Shown one piece after another: positions 1 through 5,259 of a stretch of 5,259 bases of DNA (within the stretch, counting starts at the first letter, position 1; each line of letters begins with the position of its first letter). Both the position numbers and the translations under genes were made by a program. This DNA is from Bacteroidota bacterium (GTDB lineage: Bacteria; Bacteroidota; Bacteroidia; JAADEI01), in assembly GCA_024280615.1 (NCBI GenBank), contig JAJRPU010000235.1:1-5259 (forward strand), given 5' to 3'. A model generated the notes under the pieces. It had not been told where the DNA came from and did not search any database. It saw nothing but the letters and a program-made list of their open reading frames with translations.

Positions 1-312
1 GTCTTTAAGAGGAAGCTTCCGGAAGAGGTTAACATATCTTTTATAATGCGTGTATGCATCATCAAGGTATCCCAATTGGTAATATGTATTAGCCAGCCGA
101 TATTCAACGGAAATTTTTTTATCTGGTTCCAGAGAGTGTAGCAATTCTTCTACCGATTTCAAGTTTCTGCGAGCATCATATACCCTTCCCTGTTTGTATA
201 GTTTAAGCGCTTCCTTGAATTTGTTATCTACCACTCGTTGCTCTCGTGAGCATCCTACGATAATCATACCCAATATCACAAGTAAAGAGATTACGCCCAA
301 TTTTAATTGCAT
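1..312 (-). CDS. BamD-like TPR lipoprotein, N-terminal 104 residues (3' part beyond left edge)
   Basis: Starting from the ATG at 312 on the minus strand, the frame stays open to the window edge for 104 codons. Residues 1-20 form a hydrophobic signal peptide ending in a type II lipobox, I-V-G-C, with the lipidated cysteine at residue 21, so the product should be a membrane-anchored periplasmic lipoprotein. What follows is helical and TPR-like: one repeat around residues 31-60 (KFKEALKLYKQG, then YDARRNL) and a second around 68-101 (YRLANTYYQLGYLDDAYTHY). This layout, a cysteine soon followed by paired TPR helices with many Tyr and Ala, resembles the start of Bacteroidota BamD, the lipoprotein of the outer-membrane assembly (BAM) complex. 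It lies 28 bases after the prenyltransferase stop and is probably co-transcribed with it. Other TPR lipoproteins remain possible because the C-terminal repeats are missing. The lipoprotein and TPR calls are firm; the BamD assignment is moderate. Confidence 0.72.
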   Translation of the reverse strand, partial: MQLKLGVISLLVILGMIIVGCSREQRVVDNKFKEALKLYKQGRVYDARRNLKSVEELLHSLEPDKKISVEYRLANTYYQLGYLDDAYTHYKRYVNLFRKLPLKD

Positions 313-340
313 AAAGCCAGTTTATTTTTTGTGTCAATAC

Positions 341-1345
341 TTATACGATAAAGCGAGTGTATAGAGTTTCAACAAGCAAACCTAACATGAAGAGAATACC
401 GAATTTCCTGTTGTGCACAAATGCATAGGCGACGAACCAGAGGGGCCATGCAGTTTCAGGATAATCATCGGGTTTTGTGTCTGGCTTGGGTCCGAGAAAA
501 ACTTTTATAGTACTTATAAAGTCTTTCACTGCTAAAAATACGATTAGCATAATTGGAGAGAAGAAGCCTGTAATAACAAGATAAACAGTGGTTATGTATT
601 GCATAGAAATCAAAAGAATTGCTATCCATCTAGCCACTTTTTCGCCCACTAAGACAGGAAACGTTCTGACCCCTTTTGCTCTATCTGCATCAATCTTATC
701 AATATGCTTCCCGAAGAGAACTGAAGTGACGCCCAGGGCATAGGGAAGACTTGCTATTGCAACTTCCCATTTCCATTGACCGGTTATCACATAATAAGTT
801 CCACCAATCATCAACGGTCCCCAGACCAGCAAAACAGCCAGTTCCCCAAGACCAAAGTACTTAAGAGGATATGTGTAAAAAAGCAAAAAGAACAAACCTG
901 CGAGGAAGAGCCATAGAACCCCTTCCCCACGAACATAGATTAGATAAAGTCCTATGAGTGCCCCTATTAACAGCGTTATTATGAAATATGCAAGCAGTTG
1001 TTTCAGAGAGAGGAAGCCGTGTTCCAGGGGATGCGGTCCATATTGAGCCCTGAAATAGTTGTTCCTATCTACCCCTTTGAAATAGTCGGTTATGTCGTTC
1101 AATATATTATTACTGGCATGAGCCATTATTAGCCCAATGGTTGTTAAAACCCATAGAAACCAGTCAAACTGACCATCTCGCCACGCTAAAATACCCCCTA
1201 TCGCAGAGGAAAGAAAAGTCATAATGAACACTGCAGACCGTGTAACAACTAACCATCGGGAAATCAGGTCTAAGCCTTTCCATTCTTCTTTTGTCAATCT
1301 TGGAATCACTCTCAGAGCCTGAAACCAAAGCCTCACATTCATCAT
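341..1345 (-). CDS. UbiA-superfamily prenyltransferase, MenA-like (probable 1,4-dihydroxy-2-naphthoate prenyltransferase)
   Basis: This 334-residue polytopic inner-membrane protein carries both Asp-rich motifs of the UbiA superfamily, which bind the Mg-prenyl diphosphate. The first, NDITDYFKGVD (residues 83-93), is close to the MenA form NDxxDxxxGxD. The second is around residues 216-228, DKIDADRAKGVRT, which parallels the D-x-x-x-D-R-x-x-G-x-R-T of MenA. A further MenA/UbiA-like stretch, GLGELAVLLVWGPLMIGG, is at 165-182. About eight or nine hydrophobic segments are visible. Known members move a polyprenyl chain onto dihydroxynaphthoate in menaquinone synthesis; other UbiA enzymes use other aromatic or lipid acceptors, so the substrate is inferred. 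The start is one of two adjacent ATGs, 8 bases after the DoxX-like stop. The C-terminal part has a polar, proline-rich loop (residues 285-300) followed by WPLWFVAYAFVHNR and a last helix, which ordinary MenA does not show. It is probably co-transcribed with the genes on either side. Confidence 0.87.
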   Translation of the reverse strand: MMNVRLWFQALRVIPRLTKEEWKGLDLISRWLVVTRSAVFIMTFLSSAIGGILAWRDGQFDWFLWVLTTIGLIMAHASNNILNDITDYFKGVDRNNYFRAQYGPHPLEHGFLSLKQLLAYFIITLLIGALIGLYLIYVRGEGVLWLFLAGLFFLLFYTYPLKYFGLGELAVLLVWGPLMIGGTYYVITGQWKWEVAIASLPYALGVTSVLFGKHIDKIDADRAKGVRTFPVLVGEKVARWIAILLISMQYITTVYLVITGFFSPIMLIVFLAVKDFISTIKVFLGPKPDTKPDDYPETAWPLWFVAYAFVHNRKFGILFMLGLLVETLYTRFIV

Positions 1346-1353
1346 TGTTGAAT

Positions 1354-1770
1354 TTAATGGTGTAGTGATATGTTAAAGAAAAAATCAAGACTATAGATGT
1401 CCCAACTGAGAGGTAATGCTGTTAGAAGGAAATAGATAATTAATCTTACGAAGAAATGTTTGGGGTCCCAGTAGGGAGTGATAATGCTTCTGCCTATTGC
1501 TTGTAGAATGAAATATGGACTTAGGATAAACAGGGCGAAAGGCTTCGCCAAGCCAATAATTAGCAATATGCCAGCAACCAATTCAATAATGTATCCCAGA
1601 ATAAATCCCGTCCTAAGAAGAGATTCCTTTATAAAGGAAGGATATAAGGGTCTATAGAATGAAGCCATTTTCCTCGCCCCTATTCTAAAATGCCTGAGCC
1701 CTTCTGCAACAAGCCATATACCCAGGACAACCCTTATCGTCAGGTAACCAACAGCATGTAACTCATACAT
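1354..1770 (-). CDS. DoxX-like small membrane protein
   Basis: The reading frame encodes 138 residues from the ATG at 1770. A GTG at 1806 would add 12 residues (LGKPTYPNLAI type), but these are polar and proline-containing and do not extend the first helix, so the ATG is preferred. Four hydrophobic segments are visible, at about residues 5-24, 53-74, 76-94 and 105-122. The first contains RVVLGIWLVAEGLRHF, like the R-x-x-x-G-x-x-x-x-x-x-G-x-x-H/K beginning of DoxX-family proteins. The second contains GYIIELVAGILLIIGL, matching the family's E-x-x-x-G-x-x-L-x-x-G-L helix. DoxX/DoxD relatives include a subunit of thiosulfate:quinone oxidoreductase and many proteins of unknown job, so no reaction is assigned. 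It is the first gene of the leftward cluster and ends 8 bases before the quinone-type prenyltransferase start, which hints at a role near quinones or membrane redox. The family call is fairly good; the function is open. Confidence 0.7.
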   Translation of the reverse strand: MYELHAVGYLTIRVVLGIWLVAEGLRHFRIGARKMASFYRPLYPSFIKESLLRTGFILGYIIELVAGILLIIGLAKPFALFILSPYFILQAIGRSIITPYWDPKHFFVRLIIYFLLTALPLSWDIYSLDFFFNISLHH

Positions 1771-1809
1771 TATTGCTAAGTTAGGATATGTAGGTTTTCC
1801 AAGCACGTC

Positions 1810-1840
1810 AATATATAATAATAATGTTTTGTCTACTCAA
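1810..1840 (-). promoter_or_regulatory. Possible promoter for the leftward DoxX-prenyltransferase-BamD-like cluster
   Basis: On the minus strand the gap contains TTGAGT (1840-1835), then 17 bases, then TATATA (1817-1812), which resembles -35/-10 hexamers. Transcription would begin near 1805, downstream of most of the alternative GTG codon at 1806-1804, supporting the ATG at 1770. Bacteroidota promoters usually have a different -7 box (TAnnTTTG), which I do not find here on this strand. AT-rich DNA yields such matches by chance, so this is weak. Confidence 0.25.
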
Positions 1841-1854
1841 ATCGTTTAATTTTG
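1828..1854 (+). promoter_or_regulatory. Possible Bacteroidota-type promoter for the rightward chaperone operon
   Basis: TAATTTTG at 1847-1854 matches the Bacteroidota -7 consensus TAnnTTTG exactly. A TTTG at 1828-1831 could be the -33 element, but the 15-base space is shorter than the usual roughly 17-21 or more, so only the -7 box is convincing. Transcription would begin around 1858-1861, leaving an untranslated leader of about 10-13 bases before the ATG at 1871. That leader has no clear Shine-Dalgarno sequence, as is common in this phylum. The position directly before the first gene of the operon fits. Confidence 0.4.
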
Positions 1855-1870
1855 TAAAAACAAACGAGAT

Positions 1871-3826
1871 ATGAGACTAAGAGTTCTTTATTTACTCACA
1901 CTATTTGCCATGAACATATATGCCCAAGACCATATTCCGCAAGACGTTTTAGAAGATACGCTCGGAACAGTGGGCAATGAAGTGGTATTAGTAAAAAACT
2001 TCGTATCCATATACGATAAAAGTTCTTTTAATGACCCTAACAAATATCAATACCAATCTTTGCGAGAATACTGGGACTTGTATGTTAACTTCAGAAGAAA
2101 GGTTCAAGAAGCCAAAGCTCTTGGCTTGGATACCGTATCAGGAGTCAAAAGTGAATATGAGATGTACGCCAATCAATTATCCAACATATACATAAACAAT
2201 AAGTTAATTAATGATTCATTGGCAAAAGTAGCTTATGAACGAATGTTAAAAAATGTTCACTTGAGCTATATATTGCTTGAGGGAAAGGACCGGGATTCGC
2301 TCAGACAGGTGGCAAAGAAAATCCTGCAGGAGGCAGAAGCAGGTAAGCCGTGGAGTCAGCTGGTAAAGAAGTATTCTGCTGACACAACTCGGGAGAGGGG
2401 ACGCCTTGGTTGGTATAGTGCCTTCCAGTTAATCCCTGCTATTGAAGACGCTGTTTATCATGCTAAGAAAGGTGATGTCTTAGGACCTTTCGTGGTGGGA
2501 CAAAATCTAATTATTGTAAGAGTTGATTCTTTCAGGAGGAATCCGGGACAAGTCCTGACCGCTCACATTTTTATACCGCATACAAAAATTGGCGAATCAG
2601 CAGCAAAGAAATTAATTGAAGAAATATATACCAGACTTGAAAAGGGAGAATCCTTTGAGGACCTTGCACGACAATTCTCTTATGATAGGAGCACTTCTCA
2701 AAGAGGAGGACAATACAAATGGTTCTATCCCGGAGAGACAATGCCTGAATATGAAACCGTTGCATTTAGCCTTAACCCAGGTGAAATAACCAAGGAACCA
2801 GTCAAGACCCCTAAAGGCTACTACATTATTAAGGTTTTGGACAGGAGAGACGTCCCGTCCTTTGAGGAGTTAGCCCCCATGCTCAAAGAACAGGTCCGAA
2901 GAGAAAGAATTAGATTCAAAACAGATGAGAAATTGCTAATGGATAAATATCGCAAGAAACTTGGATTTAAGGAATATCCCAAACGGCTTAAAAAATTGGT
3001 TAAGGTTCTTGACGATAGCATCCTGCTAAAAAAACCAGCTACATTACCTTGCAATAAGTTTTCTCTTAAAAAGAAATTATTCGTTCTGTCTGGAGAGACA
3101 TACAGGCTTTCCGACCTGTGCCAGTTCATTGCTATGAAGTGGAGACCTATGCGGAATAAAACCCTTGAAGAAGCAGTGAAGTCTTACTATAGGATGTTTG
3201 TTGATGCAAAAACAAGAGAGGCTCTAAAAGAAAAATTACCTGAGTGGTTCCCTGAATATCAAGCCCTGCTCAAAGAATACTATGATGGCATATTGCTTTT
3301 TGAAGTTATGGACAGGATGGTGTGGAAGAAAGCCCTTCAGGATTCAGCAGGTCTTCAAAAGTTCTTTGAAGAAAACAGACAGCGCTATGGCTGGACAAAA
3401 AAGGCAGAAGTGATTTATTGGTATGGCGACACAATAGTGTTGAAAGAAGTGGAGAAATATCTGTCGGACCCAAGGTATGCCAAATTGGAACCTGATAGCA
3501 TTAAAAAGCTGGTTCTTGCTAATCACACAGACAAATCCTTGACATTCGTTAGGTCAACCTTACTACCAGATATGGACAACCTGCCTTTTGACATAGATAA
3601 AGTGAAGGATGGACATTTGGTATTGGAGGTTAAGAAAGGAGTTTCGCCACGACTGATATACGTTGAGAAAGTGAGGCCCATTGAATTAGCAGATGTCAAA
3701 GGGAAAGTGCTTTCACAGTATCAGCAGCATCTGGAAAACCAGTGGCTATCTAAATTAGCAAAAAAATACCCTGCTACGCTAAATGAGAAAGTTCTTCGCT
3801 CTCTGGTTATTGATAATAATAGGTAA
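1871..3826 (+). CDS. Secreted PpiC/SurA-type foldase with two parvulin domains
   Basis: The 651-residue product begins with a signal peptide (hydrophobic residues 5-17, probable cleavage at YA/QD after residue 18), so it acts in the periplasm. A helical N-terminal part (about 30-125) resembles the SurA chaperone domain. Two parvulin-like PPIC domains follow, at about 127-221 and 228-326. Each keeps the first-strand histidine (H130, H232) and the aspartate of the YS-x-D motif (D171, D272), and the second keeps the RGG turn (278-280). The second conserved histidine, in the usual GYHII motif, is N212 in the first domain and Y318 in the second, so isomerase activity may be weak. The long C-terminal region (about 330-651) has MVWKKALQDSAGLQKFFEEN at 483-502, a stretch I know from Bacteroidota multi-domain PPIases that precede SurA. 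Likely role: chaperone for unfolded outer-membrane proteins. The start is chosen because only it gives the full signal peptide. The last 44 bases overlap the next gene. Confidence 0.92.
   Translation: MRLRVLYLLTLFAMNIYAQDHIPQDVLEDTLGTVGNEVVLVKNFVSIYDKSSFNDPNKYQYQSLREYWDLYVNFRRKVQEAKALGLDTVSGVKSEYEMYANQLSNIYINNKLINDSLAKVAYERMLKNVHLSYILLEGKDRDSLRQVAKKILQEAEAGKPWSQLVKKYSADTTRERGRLGWYSAFQLIPAIEDAVYHAKKGDVLGPFVVGQNLIIVRVDSFRRNPGQVLTAHIFIPHTKIGESAAKKLIEEIYTRLEKGESFEDLARQFSYDRSTSQRGGQYKWFYPGETMPEYETVAFSLNPGEITKEPVKTPKGYYIIKVLDRRDVPSFEELAPMLKEQVRRERIRFKTDEKLLMDKYRKKLGFKEYPKRLKKLVKVLDDSILLKKPATLPCNKFSLKKKLFVLSGETYRLSDLCQFIAMKWRPMRNKTLEEAVKSYYRMFVDAKTREALKEKLPEWFPEYQALLKEYYDGILLFEVMDRMVWKKALQDSAGLQKFFEENRQRYGWTKKAEVIYWYGDTIVLKEVEKYLSDPRYAKLEPDSIKKLVLANHTDKSLTFVRSTLLPDMDNLPFDIDKVKDGHLVLEVKKGVSPRLIYVEKVRPIELADVKGKVLSQYQQHLENQWLSKLAKKYPATLNEKVLRSLVIDNNR
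3783..3826 (+). other. 44-base out-of-frame overlap between foldase and lipoprotein genes
   Basis: The last 14 codons and stop of the foldase gene also encode the signal peptide of the lipoprotein in another frame. The upstream ATG at 3783 is needed, because the next in-frame ATG is far inside the mature protein and any later start would lose the signal sequence. Such an overlap suggests translational coupling, so that the two products are made together. Confidence 0.75.
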
Positions 3827-4595
3827 TTCGTGCGATTATACCGATAGGGCTTCTGTCGGAGCCCCTGATGGAGCGTCCTGCACTGTAATTGCTGAGTTTG
3901 AGGACAGGTTGTTGTGTGCTGAGGATGTTCTTCCGGTTCCACCCAATGCTGATTCAGTGGAGTGGTTGCGTCTTCAGGCGAGGCAATGGCTCAACAGGGT
4001 TGCTCTGGTGCATTGGGCACGACAGACAAACACTGTTGATTGGAGAGGCATAAGGAGGCGTCTGGAGGACTTGGAGGCATCCCTTGTGGTGGCAAGCCTC
4101 ATGGATAAGATAGAACCTGCACATCCCACACAGACTGACTTGCAAAATCTATATGAGACCCTTGGCAAGGACTGGCTGCTGGACATAGACCTTTTTAAGA
4201 TAAATATTGCTGTTGCCAAGTATTCCCGACAGGCACGGGATTCCCTGAGAAGAAACATTTGTTTGCCCGACTTTAAAAATCTATGTGGTAGTTCGCTTAT
4301 CTCCTGCATAGCTGCGGATTCGTTTGTTACTGAGGAACAGATGAGGAGGCTGTGGGACGGCGAGATAGTAATGAGAGTTGGTTATCCGTTGTTTAGAAGA
4401 AACAGAGACACTATAATGGCTTTTTGCATCACGGAAATAAGGCGTGCTGGCGATAAACCCCCGTTCTCTTACGTGAAAGACAGACTTTTCAAAGTGGCTA
4501 TTGTGCATAAGAAACAGGAGAAGTTAAAGGAATTGTATGAGGAAGCGATGGAATATGCTCGCAAACAAGCCGAATTTGAAATATATGTGCAATGA
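3783..4595 (+). CDS. SurA-related lipoprotein without a PPIC domain, middle gene of the chaperone operon
   Basis: The product has 270 residues. Residues 1-16 are a short signal peptide followed by G-N-S-C, with C17 the probable lipidated cysteine; the lipobox is weak because position -3 is Gly rather than Leu. Residues 34-80 (VIAEFEDRLLCAEDVLPVPP onward) resemble the start of SurA-type chaperones, where a strand and an 'L-x-x-x-D-V/L' turn lead into helices. The C-terminal part, with a G-D-K-P-P-F-S-Y-V-K stretch at 223-232 and a long charged helix to the end, resembles the SurA C-terminal element. The parvulin core is absent. A lipoprotein of this size and shape sits between a PpiC-type protein and SurA in Bacteroidota operons I know, where it is annotated as hypothetical or PPIase-like. 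It starts inside the upstream gene and overlaps SurA by 4 bases. It has seven cysteines including C17, unusual for a periplasmic protein. The role is inferred as part of an outer-membrane protein chaperone set. Confidence 0.85.
   Translation: MRKFFALWLLIIIGNSCDYTDRASVGAPDGASCTVIAEFEDRLLCAEDVLPVPPNADSVEWLRLQARQWLNRVALVHWARQTNTVDWRGIRRRLEDLEASLVVASLMDKIEPAHPTQTDLQNLYETLGKDWLLDIDLFKINIAVAKYSRQARDSLRRNICLPDFKNLCGSSLISCIAADSFVTEEQMRRLWDGEIVMRVGYPLFRRNRDTIMAFCITEIRRAGDKPPFSYVKDRLFKVAIVHKKQEKLKELYEEAMEYARKQAEFEIYVQ
4592..4595 (+). other. ATGA stop-start overlap joining lipoprotein and surA
   Basis: The TGA stop of the lipoprotein gene (4593-4595) overlaps the ATG of surA (4592-4594). This is the classic termination-reinitiation junction and argues that surA is translated from the same message. 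A second ATG two codons on (4598) is possible, but it would hardly change the signal peptide. Confidence 0.75.
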
Positions 4596-5259
4596 AGATG
4601 TTTATTCTTAGTTGGATATGGCTGTTTGGTTTGTCTATTAGTGCTCAGGTGATAGTTGATAAGATTGTTGCCACTGTTGGCGATGAACCAATTTTATATT
4701 CAGATGTGGAATCTTCCTACTGGCAACTGGTCTCCACAATGGATAGTATTCCCATAGACCGTGAGGTGCAATATCAATTGCGATGTATGGTGCTTTATCA
4801 ACTCATTCAGCAACAAATGCTTGTTTCAGCTGCCTTGGAAGATAGCATTGAGGTTTCGCCACAGGAACTGGAGGGAGAACTGAACCGACGAATGGAATAC
4901 TTCATCCAAATGCTTGGGTCCAAGGAGAAACTTGAGGAATTCTATGGCAAGAGTATTGAACAAATCAAGGATGAATTGCGAGATGACTTGCGGAAACAAA
5001 TGCTGGCACAACGCAAACAACAACAGTTAATTGGTGAAGTAACCATTTCCCCTGCCGAAGTGGAAGCATTTTACCATGAATTGAGCAAAGATTCTCTGCC
5101 TCTTATTGAAGCACAATATTCAGTGGGAATAATTGTAAAGAAAGTTAAACCGTTGCCATGGCAATGGGAACACGCCCGCCAGAAAGCAGAGGAACTGCTT
5201 GAGAAAATCAAGAGCGGACAGTCTTTTGAAAGCGTTGCAATGATTTATTCTGACGATAA
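4592..5259 (+). CDS. surA: SurA-type periplasmic chaperone, N-terminal 222 residues (3' part beyond right edge)
   Basis: The frame is open from the ATG at 4592 to the window end: 222 full codons plus two bases. Residues 1-18 are a signal peptide with probable cleavage at SA/QV. The mature protein opens with IVDKIVATVGDEPILYSDVE (21-40), the signature start of SurA proteins (strand, GD/E, I-L-x-S-D-V). The helical SurA N-domain follows, with RRMEYFIQMLGSKEKLEEFY (99-118) and LRKQMLAQRKQQQLIGEVTI (133-152), both very like Bacteroidota SurA, and then the V/ISPAEVEAFY stretch that links to the first parvulin domain. That domain begins near residue 172 and is cut after the YSDD of its YS-x-D motif (219-222). 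Its first strand reads AQYSVGIIV and lacks the histidine of catalytic parvulins. SurA escorts unfolded outer-membrane proteins through the periplasm to the BAM complex. It is the third gene of the operon, coupled to the lipoprotein by ATGA. Confidence 0.93.
   Translation, partial: MKMFILSWIWLFGLSISAQVIVDKIVATVGDEPILYSDVESSYWQLVSTMDSIPIDREVQYQLRCMVLYQLIQQQMLVSAALEDSIEVSPQELEGELNRRMEYFIQMLGSKEKLEEFYGKSIEQIKDELRDDLRKQMLAQRKQQQLIGEVTISPAEVEAFYHELSKDSLPLIEAQYSVGIIVKKVKPLPWQWEHARQKAEELLEKIKSGQSFESVAMIYSDD

Noticed and set aside
1771..1806. GTG start at 1806 giving a 150-residue DoxX-like protein
   Set aside because: The 12 added residues are polar and proline-containing, and the better start is the ATG at 1770 directly before the first helix. 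The GTG would also lie at or upstream of the candidate transcription start.
1811..1825. ATATATAATAATAAT simple repeat as a phase-variation tract
   Set aside because: It is short and imperfect and fits ordinary AT-rich promoter DNA. Nothing suggests length variation.
1851..1864. Small inverted repeat TTTGT-AAAA-ACAAA before the foldase gene
   Set aside because: A 5-base-pair, mostly A-T stem is too weak for a terminator or riboswitch and is expected by chance in AT-rich DNA. It also overlaps the candidate -7 box.
2821..3129. 102-codon open frame antisense to the foldase gene
   Set aside because: It lies wholly inside a well-supported coding region, and its product is Ser/Leu/Arg-rich with no recognisable domain, typical of a shadow frame.
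3974..4309. 111-codon open frame antisense to the SurA-like lipoprotein gene
   Set aside because: It overlaps a gene supported by its signal peptide and operon context. The predicted product has no family resemblance, and another antisense frame overlaps it.
4826..5023. 65-codon antisense open frame inside surA
   Set aside because: It lies within the conserved SurA N-domain and has no recognisable features or spacing signals of its own.

Overview
The window looks like chromosomal DNA from a Bacteroidota-type (or deeper FCB-group) Gram-negative bacterium. The main reason is the rightward gene trio: a PpiC-type foldase, a small SurA-related lipoprotein and SurA. This is an arrangement I know from Bacteroidota genomes, and the SurA fragment reads like the Bacteroidota form of that protein. 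Weak or absent Shine-Dalgarno sequences, AT-rich intergenic DNA and one TAnnTTTG box upstream of the foldase gene agree with this. The phylum is an inference from protein reading; no database search was done.

Layout: two tightly packed gene clusters diverge from a short AT-rich gap (about 1807-1870, or 1771-1870 if the DoxX-like gene starts at its ATG). Leftward (minus strand) run a small DoxX-like four-helix membrane protein, a UbiA-superfamily prenyltransferase probably acting in menaquinone synthesis (MenA-like), and the first 104 codons of a TPR lipoprotein resembling BamD, cut by the left edge. The gaps between them are 8 and 28 bases, so they look co-transcribed. Rightward (plus strand) run a 651-residue secreted protein with two parvulin-type (PPIC) domains, a 270-residue SurA-like lipoprotein without a PPIC domain, and the first 222 codons of SurA, cut by the right edge. 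These three genes overlap each other by 44 and 4 bases.

How they work together: the rightward operon should supply periplasmic chaperones that carry unfolded outer-membrane proteins. If the BamD-like call is right, the leftward lipoprotein belongs to the BAM complex that receives such clients, so both sides of the divergent gap would serve outer-membrane biogenesis. The prenyltransferase and the DoxX-like protein instead suggest inner-membrane quinone metabolism. The most notable details are that both PPIC domains of the foldase lack the conserved second histidine, that the prenyltransferase has an unusual C-terminal part, and that the small middle lipoprotein is essentially uncharacterised. 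I see no mobile element, CRISPR array, RNA gene or clear terminator, and no evidence of a wholly new system. Nearly every base is coding.
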